DNA of 64,000 nucleotides from Sedimenticola sp. (lineage in GTDB: Bacteria; Pseudomonadota; Gammaproteobacteria; Chromatiales; Chromatiaceae): assembly GCA_026992075.1 (NCBI GenBank), contig JALXAM010000068.1:38474-102473 (forward strand), given 5' to 3'. The notes beneath the pieces were generated by a model. That model did no database searches. It was given only the letters and a program-made list of their open reading frames with translations, and was not told the DNA's origin. Of this stretch, positions 27,337-36,104 are shown piece by piece (position 1 is the stretch's first letter; every line of letters starts with the position of its first letter). Position numbers and translations under genes: made by a program.

Positions 27337-27824
27337 TTAGGGTGCCTCCTGGCCCACACCAGGGCCGCCTCGATGAGCCGGTTCACCTGTTCGTTGCTCA
27401 CCTGGCATTTGCCTGGCGGGGCGTAGGGGGCCGAGATCAGCGCCTTGCCCTCCCGGCTCCAGGGGAACTGCTCCGGATCCAGCTTCTCCAGCCATTGCAG
27501 CCACTCTTCCCCGGTGAGCCCGGCCGCCTCCTCCCGTCCCACCCGGGCCACGGCGATGCGGCGCATCAGCTCGGAGAGTTCGCGAATGCTCTGATCGGGG
27601 GTGAGCTGGCTGGTGAGTCGGCGCAGGGCGAGCAGCTGGTTGCGGGCGTCCCGGTGCCAGCTGCCGGGAGGGTAGCGGCGCAGGCTGCGCACCGCCAACC
27701 AGAGCAGCCAGGCCAGCAGCATCACTCCCGCCGCCACCAGCCACCAGCCCAGCGCCGGCGGCCACCAGGAGGGGGGCGGCAGCTCATGGATGTCGCGCAT
27801 GCGCGCCAGCAGGGTCTCGTTCAC
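27333..27824 (-). CDS. DUF4381 domain membrane protein
   Basis: 163 residues: a Pro/Trp-rich N-terminus (HELPPPSWWPPALGWWLV), one membrane helix (LVAAGVMLLAWLLWLAV), and a cytoplasmic helical part with ELMRRIAVARVGREEAAGLTGEEWLQWL. This layout and its position between DUF58 and BatA are typical of DUF4381. Start and stop overlap both neighbours by 4 bp. Function unknown; probably a structural partner of the MoxR-VWA complex. Confidence 0.85.
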   Translation of the reverse strand: MNETLLARMRDIHELPPPSWWPPALGWWLVAAGVMLLAWLLWLAVRSLRRYPPGSWHRDARNQLLALRRLTSQLTPDQSIRELSELMRRIAVARVGREEAAGLTGEEWLQWLEKLDPEQFPWSREGKALISAPYAPPGKCQVSNEQVNRLIEAALVWARRHPK

Positions 27825-28747
27825 AACCAGGCCCTCATGCGCAGGCGGCGCTCCAGCCCCCGCATCAGTGCGGTGTGCACGTCCTCGTTGGTCCAGACCG
27901 GTATCACCGCCACCCCCAGGCTGTTGGCCATCTGCACCAGCTGCCGGCGGCGGTTTTCCCAGGCTTCCAGGTAGCGTGTCCGGGCAGCGGCATCGCTGGT
28001 ATCCACCTCCAGCAGGGTCCCCGAGGGATCATGAAAAAGCACGTTACCCATGTCGGGAAGCTCCCGCTCCACCGGGTCGTCAATGGGCACCAGCACCGCC
28101 GAATGGTGCTGGCAGAGCTGGGAGAGGGGCCGCTTGAGCTGGCCGGGATCCAGGTTGAAATCGGCGATGACGAAGACCAGCCCGCCGGTGCCGATGCCCT
28201 GGCTGGCCTTGCGCAGAATGTCGGGCAGCCTGTCCGACCGGCGCTCCGACTCGCACTGTTCCGGTTCGGCGGTGAGGGCATGCAGCAGCCGCCAGAGGGC
28301 CCGCCGGTCCTTGGTGGCGCGGAAATAGCGGTCCTCGCAGCGGGGGTCGCCGAACAGCACCCCGCCCACCCGGTCATGCAGGTGATTGGCGGCCCAGCCC
28401 AGCAGGGCGGCGGCCTTGGCCGCCTGGATCGACTTGAAGGTGCCACGGGTGCCGAAGTCCATGTGCGGCCCCTTGTCCACGCAGAGCATGACGCTGCGTT
28501 CCCGCTCCTCCCGGAACACCTTCAGGTGGGGCTTGCCGGTGCGCGCAGTGACCTTCCAGTCCATGTTGCGGATGTCGTCGCCCTCATGATATTCGCGCAC
28601 CTCCTCGAAATTCAGTCCCTGGCCCCGGAAGACCGAGGCGTAGAGGCCGGCGAAGGAGGAGTTCACCAGGTGATGCGAGGCCATGCCCAGGGCGTGTGCC
28701 TGGTGGCGCAGCTCCAGCAGATCGTCGAGAACGGGTTGCAGGCTCAT
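27821..28747 (-). CDS. DUF58 domain protein
   Basis: 308 residues with the DUF58 signature REYHEGDDIRNMDWKVTARTGKPHLKVFREERER near residue 55 and a VWA-like core (MLCVDKGPHM, GLVFVIADFN). It lacks the N-terminal membrane helices of longer DUF58 proteins and is probably cytoplasmic. The start MSLQPVLDDLLEL at 28747 is preferred over the longer frame. It is second in the MoxR operon, 94 bp after moxR, with a REP-like palindrome in the gap. Confidence 0.87.
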   Translation of the reverse strand: MSLQPVLDDLLELRHQAHALGMASHHLVNSSFAGLYASVFRGQGLNFEEVREYHEGDDIRNMDWKVTARTGKPHLKVFREERERSVMLCVDKGPHMDFGTRGTFKSIQAAKAAALLGWAANHLHDRVGGVLFGDPRCEDRYFRATKDRRALWRLLHALTAEPEQCESERRSDRLPDILRKASQGIGTGGLVFVIADFNLDPGQLKRPLSQLCQHHSAVLVPIDDPVERELPDMGNVLFHDPSGTLLEVDTSDAAARTRYLEAWENRRRQLVQMANSLGVAVIPVWTNEDVHTALMRGLERRLRMRAWL

Positions 28748-28802
28748 GAAAGCGCGCTCTCCACCGTCTTTGGTCCGGCCGCCGCGGAATGGTCCATTGG
28801 TC

Positions 28803-28824
28803 GTCGGGCGAAAGCCCGACCTGC
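28803..28824 (-). repeat. Single REP-like palindrome
   Basis: GTCGGGC-GAAA-GCCCGAC at 28803-28820 followed by CTGC, a decayed form of the CTAC tail. It lies inside the MoxR-DUF58 gap, so the hairpin is within the operon transcript. Confidence 0.6.
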
Positions 28825-28841
28825 GCACGGGAGCATGATCT

Positions 28842-29798
28842 TCAGGGGATGGCCACCAGGGAGAGCAGGCGTTCGATGAGGTCGTCGGCGGTGATGCCCT
28901 CGGCTTCCGCCTCGAAGCTGAGCAGCACCCGGTGGCGGAGAATGTCGGGCGCGATCCTCTGGATATGGCCGGGAGCCACGAACTCCTCGTCGTCGAGCCA
29001 GGCCCGCGCCCGGGCGCAGCGGGCCAGGGCCAGGGTGGCCCTGGGGGAGGCGCCGAAGCGGATCCAGCGGGCCAGCTCCTTGTCATAGAGCTCCGGCTTG
29101 CGGGTGGCCTGCACCAGGTCCACGATGTAGCGGTTCAGCTTGGGATCGATGTAGACCTCGGCCACCGACTTGCGCATGGCAAAGATGTTGGTCTGGGAGA
29201 TGGGTTCGGGGGGCGTCACCTCCACCGTCTGTTGTCGGTTGTGATCCAGCTCCAGGATCTCCAGCTCCTCGGCGTGATTGGGGTAACCCACCACCACCTG
29301 CATCAGGAAGCGGTCCAGCTGTGCCTCCGGCAGCTGGTAGGTGCCCTCCTGTTCCACCGGGTTCTGGGTGGCCAGCACCATGAACAGCTCGGGCAGCTTG
29401 TAGGTCTTCTGGCCCACCGTGATCTGCCGTTCCCCCATCGCCTCCAACAGCGCCGCCTGCACCTTTGCCGGGGCCCGGTTCACCTCGTCGGCCAGCAGGA
29501 TGTTGTGGAACAGGGGGCCGGGGCGGAACTCGAATTCCGCTTTCTCCTGGCGGTAGATATCGGTGCCCACCAGGTCGGAGGGGAGCAGGTCGGGGGTGAA
29601 CTGTACCCGGTGGAAATCTCCCTCGATGCCCTCCGAGAGTGCGTTCACCGCGGTGGTCTTGGCCAGTCCCGGCATGCCTTCCACCAGCAGGTGGCCGTCG
29701 GCCAGCAGGCAGATGAGCATGCCATCCACCAGATGCTGTTGACCGATGATGCGGGAACGGATGTGTTTGCGAAGGGGTTCGAGTGCCTGGGGAGTCAT
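28842..29798 (-). CDS. MoxR family AAA+ ATPase
   Basis: 318 residues: Walker A GMPGLAKTT at 41-49, Walker B ILLADEVNRAPAKVQAALLEAM near 107, sensor region LATQNPVEQEGTYQLPEAQLDRF, and the C-terminal lid GASPRATLALARCARA. First gene of the DUF58-DUF4381-VWA-VWA-TPR operon, a widespread MoxR/Bat-type cluster in which the ATPase is thought to act as a chaperone for VWA proteins. It diverges from tpiA. Confidence 0.93.
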   Translation of the reverse strand: MTPQALEPLRKHIRSRIIGQQHLVDGMLICLLADGHLLVEGMPGLAKTTAVNALSEGIEGDFHRVQFTPDLLPSDLVGTDIYRQEKAEFEFRPGPLFHNILLADEVNRAPAKVQAALLEAMGERQITVGQKTYKLPELFMVLATQNPVEQEGTYQLPEAQLDRFLMQVVVGYPNHAEELEILELDHNRQQTVEVTPPEPISQTNIFAMRKSVAEVYIDPKLNRYIVDLVQATRKPELYDKELARWIRFGASPRATLALARCARARAWLDDEEFVAPGHIQRIAPDILRHRVLLSFEAEAEGITADDLIERLLSLVAIP

Positions 29799-29941
29799 GC
29801 GGGTTTGATAAATCCTTATTCAGAAAGCTTGTGAATGATCGGATTACGCGGAAGGGCCCTCGCAATCCTGCGCTTTTTTTTGGACAGGTGCAAGGGAAGT
29901 GCCCCGGAGACCATCAAACCGAATCCCGGACGCAATTTTTG

Positions 29942-29969
29942 TTGAAAAAAATCACTTCGCTGGTACACT
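29942..29969 (+). promoter_or_regulatory. Sigma70 promoter for tpiA
   Basis: TTGAAA at 29942-29947, 16-base spacer, TACACT at 29964-29969 preceded by TGG (extended -10). The first transcribed base would be about 20 bases before the start codon at 29998. Confidence 0.7.
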
Positions 29970-29997
29970 ACGCGGCCTGATTTCGCAGGAGCCCGTC

Positions 29998-30753
29998 ATG
30001 CGTCAACCACTGGTAGCCGGAAACTGGAAAATGAATGGGTCCCTGGCGAGCGTGCGCGAACTGCTCGCGGGGATCAAGGCTGGCGTCGATGCCGTGAAGG
30101 TGGCAGAGGTGGCGGTCTGCCCGCCAGCCATCTACATACCGGAGACCCAGGCTCAGCTGGCCGGCAGCGCCATCGCCTGGGGCGGGCAGGACCTGTCGGT
30201 GCACGATTCCGGTGCCTACACAGGTGAGATCGCCGGTCCCATGCTGCGGGACTTCGACTGCAAGTACGTGATCATCGGCCATTCCGAGCGCCGCACCTAC
30301 CATGGGGAGTCCGACCAGTTGGTGGCGCAGAAGTTCGAGGCGGCGCGCCGCAACGGACTGGTGCCCATCTTCTGCATCGGGGAAACCCTGGAGGAGCGGG
30401 AGGCTGGCGTCACCGAGGAGGTGGTGGCACGACAGGTGGATGCGGTCATCGACCATTGTGGTGTGGAGATGCTGGGTGAGGGAGTGATCGCCTACGAGCC
30501 AGTCTGGGCCATCGGCACCGGCAAGACCGCTACTCCGGAGCAGGCTCAGGAGGTGCACGCCTTCATCCGCAGTCGCGTTGCGGAAAAGGATGGTGATGTG
30601 GCCGGGGGGTTGCGCATCCTTTACGGCGGCAGCATGAAGCCGGACAACGCAGCCGAGCTGCTGGCCAAGCCGGATATCGACGGTGGCCTCATCGGTGGCG
30701 CCTCCCTGAAGGCGGACGATTTCCTGGCCATCTGCACTGCAGCCAACGGCTGA
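29998..30753 (+). CDS. tpiA: Triosephosphate isomerase
   Basis: Interconverts glyceraldehyde 3-phosphate and dihydroxyacetone phosphate. 251 residues with the start MRQPLVAGNWKMNG (catalytic Lys in NWKMN), catalytic His in IIGHSERR, catalytic Glu in YEPVWAIGTGKTA, and the phosphate loop LYGGSMKPDN. The Shine-Dalgarno sequence AGGAG precedes the ATG. The frame opens at 29899 but the upstream part contains the promoter. secG follows after 7 bp. Confidence 0.97.
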   Translation: MRQPLVAGNWKMNGSLASVRELLAGIKAGVDAVKVAEVAVCPPAIYIPETQAQLAGSAIAWGGQDLSVHDSGAYTGEIAGPMLRDFDCKYVIIGHSERRTYHGESDQLVAQKFEAARRNGLVPIFCIGETLEEREAGVTEEVVARQVDAVIDHCGVEMLGEGVIAYEPVWAIGTGKTATPEQAQEVHAFIRSRVAEKDGDVAGGLRILYGGSMKPDNAAELLAKPDIDGGLIGGASLKADDFLAICTAANG

Positions 30754-30760
30754 GACGGCC

Positions 30761-31201
30761 ATGCATACCATTCTGGTCGTCGTCCACTTGTTTCTGGCCA
30801 TCGGCCTCATCGGCCTGATCCTGATCCAGCATGGAAAAGGAGCCGATGCGGGCGCGGCCTTCGGTAGCGGCGCGTCGGGGACCGTGTTCGGCGCGCGGGG
30901 CGCGGCCAATTTTCTCAGCCGGACCACCGCGGTGCTGGCGGCGCTGTTCTTCGTCACCAGCCTGGCGTTGGCCTGGATGGCGATGAATCAGGCGCATGAT
31001 GCGGGTATCATGGTCACTACGCCGGAAGAAACGAAGGAGATTCCCCTGCCGACCCGGTCCACTTCGGACCTGCCGCCAGTGGCGCCGGCTACCGGGCAGG
31101 AAGCGGGCAACGATCTGCCGCCGGTACCCGCCGGAACTCCCGCTGCGGGGGAGGAGTCCCAGCAACAGGGGGCTGCTGCAACCCAGGAGAAAACGCAATA
31201 G
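30761..31201 (+). CDS. secG: Preprotein translocase subunit SecG
   Basis: Small inner-membrane subunit of SecYEG. 146 residues with two membrane helices (TILVVVHLFLAIGLIGLILI and TAVLAALFFVTSLALAWMAM) joined by the conserved loop QHGKGADAGAAFGSGASGTVFGARG. The C-terminal tail of about 70 Pro/Gly/Gln-rich residues is longer than in E. coli SecG (110 residues). It lies between tpiA and tRNA-Leu, a conserved gammaproteobacterial order. Confidence 0.93.
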   Translation: MHTILVVVHLFLAIGLIGLILIQHGKGADAGAAFGSGASGTVFGARGAANFLSRTTAVLAALFFVTSLALAWMAMNQAHDAGIMVTTPEETKEIPLPTRSTSDLPPVAPATGQEAGNDLPPVPAGTPAAGEESQQQGAAATQEKTQ

Positions 31202-31215
31202 GTCAACGATCAATT

Positions 31216-31300
31216 GCCGAAGTGGTGGAATTGGTAGACACGCTGTCTTGAGGGGGCAGTGGCGAAAGCCGTGCCGGTTCAAGTCCGGCCTTCGGCACCA
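31216..31300 (+). tRNA. tRNA-Leu (anticodon GAG)
   Basis: 85 nt. Acceptor GCCGAAG pairs with CTTCGGC, D arm with TGGTAGACACGC, anticodon loop CTTGAGG giving GAG, class II variable arm, T arm CCGGTTCAAGTCCGG, and an encoded CCA. Confidence 0.96.
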
Positions 31301-31308
31301 ATGATGAA

Positions 31309-31340
31309 AACGGTATCCGACTTTTGGATACCGTTTTTTT
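31309..31340 (+). terminator. Rho-independent terminator after tRNA-Leu
   Basis: AACGGTATCC (31309-31318), 7-base loop, GGATACCGTT (31326-31335), then five further T. It ends the tpiA-secG-tRNA unit before the nuo promoter. Confidence 0.88.
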
Positions 31341-31399
31341 ATGCCCGGAAAAATAATAAAAAATTAAACAAAAACAGCATGTTATGGTTTTTACGCTGG

Positions 31400-31428
31400 T
31401 TGACAGCGCGAGGGTCGTAGCATAGACT
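31400..31428 (+). promoter_or_regulatory. Sigma70 promoter of the nuo operon
   Basis: TTGACA (31400-31405), 17-base spacer, TAGACT (31423-31428): perfect -35, four of six in the -10. It lies in an AT-rich patch and leaves a leader of about 58 bases before nuoA. No other promoter of this quality occurs within the operon. Confidence 0.8.
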
Positions 31429-31492
31429 TAGGCGCTGTTCTGACGGTCCCGAACCAGGGACGTACCGGGCTACGAGAAGGGGGCGGCACCAC

Positions 31493-31849
31493 GTGCTGGA
31501 AAACTATCTTCCCATCCTGATCTTCATTCTCGTGGGAATCGCCGTTGGCATGGCGTTCCTGGTCATCGGTTTCGTGCTGTCACCGCACAAGCCGGATGCC
31601 GAGAAGGGCTCCCCTTACGAATGTGGTTTCGAGGCTTTTGAAGATGCGCGCATGAAGTTCGATGTGCGCTTCTACCTGGTGGCCATCCTTTTCATCCTGT
31701 TCGACTTGGAGATCGCCTTCTTCTTTCCCTGGGCCGTGGTGCTGGACCAGATCGGTCCTGTGGGTTTCTGGGCGATGATGCTCTTTCTCGGCATCCTGGT
31801 GATCGGTTTCATCTATGAATGGAAGAAGGGGGCGCTGGAATGGGAATAG
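31493..31849 (+). CDS. nuoA: NADH-quinone oxidoreductase subunit A
   Basis: Membrane-arm subunit at the quinone-site junction of complex I. 118 residues, three membrane helices ([62 protein letters not shown]), with the conserved [32 protein letters not shown] loop. The start is GTG with AAGGGGG upstream. First gene of the nuo operon. Confidence 0.95.
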   Translation: MLENYLPILIFILVGIAVGMAFLVIGFVLSPHKPDAEKGSPYECGFEAFEDARMKFDVRFYLVAILFILFDLEIAFFFPWAVVLDQIGPVGFWAMMLFLGILVIGFIYEWKKGALEWE

Positions 31850-32331
31850 AAGGCGTGCTCAAGGAGGGCGTGGTCACCACCTCCATCGATACGGTCATCA
31901 ACTGGGCGCGCACCGGTTCGCTCTGGCCCATGACCTTCGGCCTGGCCTGCTGCGCGGTGGAGATGATGCACGCCGGCGCCTCACGCTACGACTTGGACCG
32001 TTTCGGCATCATCTTCCGTCCCAGTCCCCGCCAGTCGGACCTGATGATCGTGGCCGGCACCCTGGTGAACAAGATGGCGCCCGCCCTGCGCAAGGTCTAT
32101 GACCAGATGCCCGAACCGCGCTGGGTGATCTCCATGGGCTCCTGTGCCAACGGCGGCGGCTACTACCACTATTCCTATTCGGTGGTGCGTGGTTGTGACC
32201 GCGTGGTGCCGGTGGACGTCTATGTGCCGGGTTGCCCGCCCACCGCGGAGGCGCTGCTCTACGGCATCATCCAACTGCAGAAGAAGATCCGGCGGGAGAC
32301 CACTATCGCCCGCACCGAGGCCGTGACATGA
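31840..32331 (+). CDS. nuoB: NADH-quinone oxidoreductase subunit B
   Basis: Carries the terminal [4Fe-4S] cluster N2. 163 residues with ligands in [10 protein letters not shown] (tandem Cys), [11 protein letters not shown] and [14 protein letters not shown]. The start is the ATG inside the end of nuoA (10-bp overlap), giving [15 protein letters not shown]; the frame extends further back into nuoA. Confidence 0.97.
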   Translation: MGIEGVLKEGVVTTSIDTVINWARTGSLWPMTFGLACCAVEMMHAGASRYDLDRFGIIFRPSPRQSDLMIVAGTLVNKMAPALRKVYDQMPEPRWVISMGSCANGGGYYHYSYSVVRGCDRVVPVDVYVPGCPPTAEALLYGIIQLQKKIRRETTIARTEAVT

Positions 32332-33047
32332 GCCTGGAAGAGCGCCTGGACGACCTGGAAGAGCTCATCGAGGAGCACATTCTCGACGAGCTGTGCGAGG
32401 AGTGTTCCCTCAATCGGGAGCGCAACGAGCTCACCCTCACGGTGCCGCGTGACCAGCTGCTGGAGGTGATGACGGTGCTGCGGCGCAAGGCGGCCCTGGG
32501 CTTCGACCAGTGTACCGACGTCTGCGGCGTAGACTACTCGGCCTGGAAGCGCAGCGAGTGGGAAGTGGAGAGCGCCTCCAACACCGGCTTCAGCCGCGGC
32601 GCCGAGCGTGACGAGCCCCTGCGGCCGGCGCCCGAGAGCCGCTTTGCGGTGGTCTACCACCTGCTCTCCATCAGCAACAACTGGCGGCTGCGAGTGAAGA
32701 CCTTTCTCGACGACGACTTTCCCGCCGTGGACTCGGTGGTGGGGCTGTGGAAGAGCGCCGACTGGTTCGAGCGCGAGGCCTTCGACCTCTTCGGCATCCT
32801 CTTCAAGGGCCATCCCGACCTGCGCCGCATCCTCACCGACTACGGCTTCGTGGGGCACCCTTTCCGCAAGGACTTCCCCCTCATCGGCCAGGTGGAGATG
32901 CGCTACGACGAGGAGCTGGGCAGGGTGGTCTACGAGCCGGTGAGCATTGAGCCGCGCGTCAACACGCCGCGGGTGGTGCGCGACGACTGCCGCTACAACC
33001 CCGACGGCATCCAGCCGCCGGCGCAGGAGGAGGCCGCCGATGGCTGA
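32328..33047 (+). CDS. nuoC: NADH-quinone oxidoreductase subunit C
   Basis: Hydrophilic peripheral-arm subunit (30-kDa type). 239 residues with the signature [41 protein letters not shown]. Separate from nuoD, unlike the fused nuoCD of enteric bacteria. It contains a variable insert (about residues 83-107) before the [10 protein letters not shown] strand. Start overlaps nuoB by ATGA, stop overlaps nuoD by 8 bp. Confidence 0.95.
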   Translation: MSLEERLDDLEELIEEHILDELCEECSLNRERNELTLTVPRDQLLEVMTVLRRKAALGFDQCTDVCGVDYSAWKRSEWEVESASNTGFSRGAERDEPLRPAPESRFAVVYHLLSISNNWRLRVKTFLDDDFPAVDSVVGLWKSADWFEREAFDLFGILFKGHPDLRRILTDYGFVGHPFRKDFPLIGQVEMRYDEELGRVVYEPVSIEPRVNTPRVVRDDCRYNPDGIQPPAQEEAADG

Positions 33048-34293
33048 GATCCGCAACTTCACCATCAACTTCGGCCCACAGCACCCCGCCGCCCACGGCG
33101 TGCTGCGGCTGGTGCTGGAGATGGACGGCGAGGTGATCGAGCGTGCCGATCCCCACGTGGGGCTGCTCCACCGCGGTACCGAGAAGCTGGCCGAGGCCAA
33201 GCCCTGGAACCAGTCCATCGGCTACATGGACCGCCTCGACTACGTCTCCATGATGTGCAACGAGCACGGTTACGTGGGGGCCATCGAGAAGCTGCTCGGG
33301 ATCGAGCCGCCCATCCGTGCCCAGTACATCCGGGTGATGTTCGACGAGATCACCCGCATCCTCAACCACCTGCTCTGGCTCGGCTCCCACGCACTGGACG
33401 TGGGGGCGATGACCGTCTTCCTCTACTGCTTCCGCGAGCGCGAGGACCTGATGGACTGCTACGAGGCGGTCTCCGGCGCCCGCATGCACGCCACCTACTA
33501 CCGTCCCGGCGGCGTCTACCGCGACCTGCCGGACCAGATGACCCGCTACGAGAAGGAGCACCTGGGGAGCGAGAAGGAGCTGCTCTACCGCAACCGTGCC
33601 CGGGGCGGATCGCTGCTGGACTTCATCGAGGACTTCACCGAGCGCTTCCCCAAGCTGGTGGACGAGTACGAGACCCTGCTCACCGACAACCGCATCTGGA
33701 AGCAGCGGCTGGTGGGCATCGGCGTGGTGCCGCCCGAGCGGGCGCGCCAGCTCGGCTTCACCGGCCCCATGCTGCGCGGCTCCGGCATTGCCTGGGATCT
33801 GCGCAAGAAACAGCCCTATGCCGTCTACGACCAGGTGGACTTCGACATCCCGGTGGGCACCAACGGCGACTGCTACGACCGCTATCTGGTGCGCATCGAG
33901 GAGATGCGCCAGTCCAACCGCATCATCCGCCAGTGCGTGGAGTGGCTTCGCAACAACCCCGGCCCGGTGATGATCGACGACTACAAGATCGCGCCGCCGC
34001 CGCGGGCGAAGATGAAGGAGGAGATGGAAGCCCTCATCCACCACTTCAAGCTCTTCACCGAGGGCTACACCACGCCCGAAGGGGAGGTCTATTTCGCGGT
34101 GGAGGCGCCCAAGGGTGAGTTCGGTTGTTACATCGTTTCCGACGGCGCCAACAAGCCCTACCGCCTGAAGATCCGCGCGCCCGGCTTCGCCCACCTGGCG
34201 GCCATGGACGAGATGGCACGCGGGCACATGCTGGCCGACGTGGTGGCCATCATCGGCACCATGGACATCGTATTCGGGGAGATCGACCGCTGA
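33040..34293 (+). CDS. nuoD: NADH-quinone oxidoreductase subunit D
   Basis: 49-kDa-type subunit that lines the quinone pocket. 417 residues beginning [31 protein letters not shown], with [32 protein letters not shown] and the C-terminal [32 protein letters not shown]. All are highly conserved landmarks. Coupled to nuoC and nuoE. Confidence 0.97.
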   Translation: MAEIRNFTINFGPQHPAAHGVLRLVLEMDGEVIERADPHVGLLHRGTEKLAEAKPWNQSIGYMDRLDYVSMMCNEHGYVGAIEKLLGIEPPIRAQYIRVMFDEITRILNHLLWLGSHALDVGAMTVFLYCFREREDLMDCYEAVSGARMHATYYRPGGVYRDLPDQMTRYEKEHLGSEKELLYRNRARGGSLLDFIEDFTERFPKLVDEYETLLTDNRIWKQRLVGIGVVPPERARQLGFTGPMLRGSGIAWDLRKKQPYAVYDQVDFDIPVGTNGDCYDRYLVRIEEMRQSNRIIRQCVEWLRNNPGPVMIDDYKIAPPPRAKMKEEMEALIHHFKLFTEGYTTPEGEVYFAVEAPKGEFGCYIVSDGANKPYRLKIRAPGFAHLAAMDEMARGHMLADVVAIIGTMDIVFGEIDR

Positions 34294-34838
34294 TGACGCT
34301 TCGCTGCCAACCCTGGAGCCGCGCCGACAAGCGCGCCGACAAGGAGAACCTCCTCACCCCCGAGGTTCGCGCCGAGATCGACGCCTGGCTCGCCAAGTAT
34401 CCGGACGAGTGGAAGCAGTCGGCGGTGATGGCGGCCCTGCGCATCGTGCAGGAGCATAACGGCGGCTGGCTCACCCGGGAGCTGATGGACCAGGTGGCGG
34501 ATTACCTCGACATGCCGCCCATCGCGGTGTACGAAGTGGCCACCTTCTATTCCATGTATGAGACCAAACCCGTGGGGCGGCACAAGATCTGTGTCTGCAC
34601 CAACGTCTCCTGCATGATCCGGGGCGCGGACCGCATCGTCGAGCATCTGGAGAACAAGCTGGGCATCAGGATGGGAGAGACCACCGAGGACGGGAAGTTC
34701 ACCCTCAAGGAGGTGGAGTGCCTGGGGGCCTGCGGCGGCGCGCCCATGTTCCAGATCGGCAAGCAGTACTACGAGAACCTCACTCCCGAACTGGTGGACT
34801 CCATCCTTGAGAACCTGGAGGCGGACGATGGCGAATGA
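34293..34838 (+). CDS. nuoE: NADH-quinone oxidoreductase subunit E
   Basis: 24-kDa-type subunit with [2Fe-2S] cluster N1a. 181 residues; ligands in [11 protein letters not shown] (C-x4-C) and [14 protein letters not shown] (C-x3-C). Start ATG overlaps the nuoD stop (TGATG); stop overlaps nuoF by 11 bp. Confidence 0.95.
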   Translation: MTLRCQPWSRADKRADKENLLTPEVRAEIDAWLAKYPDEWKQSAVMAALRIVQEHNGGWLTRELMDQVADYLDMPPIAVYEVATFYSMYETKPVGRHKICVCTNVSCMIRGADRIVEHLENKLGIRMGETTEDGKFTLKEVECLGACGGAPMFQIGKQYYENLTPELVDSILENLEADDGE

Positions 34839-36102
34839 GGTCTGCCTGAGAACCGTCCACCTGGACCGTCCCTGGCTCCTCTCCACCTACGAGTCGGAGG
34901 GCGGCTACCAGGCGCTGCGCAAGATCCTTGCCGAGAAGACCGACCCCCAGGCCATCATTGAGGAGGTGAAGACCTCCGGTCTGCGCGGCCGCGGCGGGGC
35001 GGGCTTTCCCACCGGCCTGAAGTGGAGCTTCATCAACCGCAGCGCCCCCGGCCCCAAGTACATCGTCTGCAACTCCGACGAGGGCGAGCCGGGCACCTTC
35101 AAGGACCGCGACATCCTGCGCTACAACCCCCACCAGCTCATCGAGGGGATGATCATCGCCGGCTACGCCATCGGCGCCAGCGCCGGCTACAACTACATCC
35201 GGGGCGAGTTCTGGGAGCCCTACGAGCGCTTCGAGGCGGCTCTGGCCGAGGCGCGCGAGGCGGGGCTGCTGGGCGAGAACATCCTCGGCTCCGGCTTCAG
35301 CTTCGACATCCACACCCACCTGGGGGCCGGCGCCTACATCTGCGGCGAGGAGACGGCACTGCTCGAATCCATCGAGGGCAAGAAGGGGCAGCCGCGCTTC
35401 AAGCCGCCGTTCCCGGCCATGTTTGGCCTCTACGGCCGCCCCACGGTGATCAACAACACCGAGACCCTGGCCTCCATCCCCGAGATCATGCGCCGCGGCG
35501 GCGAGTGGTTCCGTGACCTGGGGGTGGAGAACAGCGGCGGCTCCAAGCTCTTCTCCATCTCCGGCAACATCAACAAGCCGGGGGTGTACGAGATCCCCAT
35601 GGGCACCCCCTTCAGCGAACTGCTGGAGATGGCCGGCGGCATGAAGGATGGCTACAAGCTCAAGGCGGTGATCCCCGGCGGCTCTTCGGCGCCGGTGCTG
35701 CCCGGCGAGGTGATGATGGATCTCACCATGGACTACGACAGCATCGCCCAGGCCGGCTCCATGCTCGGCTCCGGCGCGGTGATCGTCATCGACGACCAGC
35801 AGTGCATGGTGCGGCTGCTCGACCGCATCTCCTACTTCTACCACGAGGAGTCCTGCGGCCAGTGCACCCCCTGCCGTGAGGGCACCGGTTGGATGCACCG
35901 GGTGATCCATCGCATCGAGAACGGCCAGGGGCGGCCCGAGGATCTCGACCTGCTGGACGACGTGGCGGCCCGCATCCAGGGGCGTACCATCTGCGCCCTG
36001 GGCGACGCCGCGGCCCTGCCGGTGGCCAGCTTCATCAAGCACTACCGGGACGAGTTCCAGTACCACATCGATCACAAGAGCTGCATGGTGGGAGGGCGCT
36101 GA
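34828..36102 (+). CDS. nuoF: NADH-quinone oxidoreductase subunit F
   Basis: NADH-binding, FMN and [4Fe-4S] N3 subunit. 424 residues with NADH/FMN motifs [16 protein letters not shown] and [21 protein letters not shown], and cluster ligands in [17 protein letters not shown]. The start is the ATG of [10 protein letters not shown] within the nuoE end. Confidence 0.97.
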   Translation: MANEVCLRTVHLDRPWLLSTYESEGGYQALRKILAEKTDPQAIIEEVKTSGLRGRGGAGFPTGLKWSFINRSAPGPKYIVCNSDEGEPGTFKDRDILRYNPHQLIEGMIIAGYAIGASAGYNYIRGEFWEPYERFEAALAEAREAGLLGENILGSGFSFDIHTHLGAGAYICGEETALLESIEGKKGQPRFKPPFPAMFGLYGRPTVINNTETLASIPEIMRRGGEWFRDLGVENSGGSKLFSISGNINKPGVYEIPMGTPFSELLEMAGGMKDGYKLKAVIPGGSSAPVLPGEVMMDLTMDYDSIAQAGSMLGSGAVIVIDDQQCMVRLLDRISYFYHEESCGQCTPCREGTGWMHRVIHRIENGQGRPEDLDLLDDVAARIQGRTICALGDAAALPVASFIKHYRDEFQYHIDHKSCMVGGR

Positions 36103-36104
36103 GG

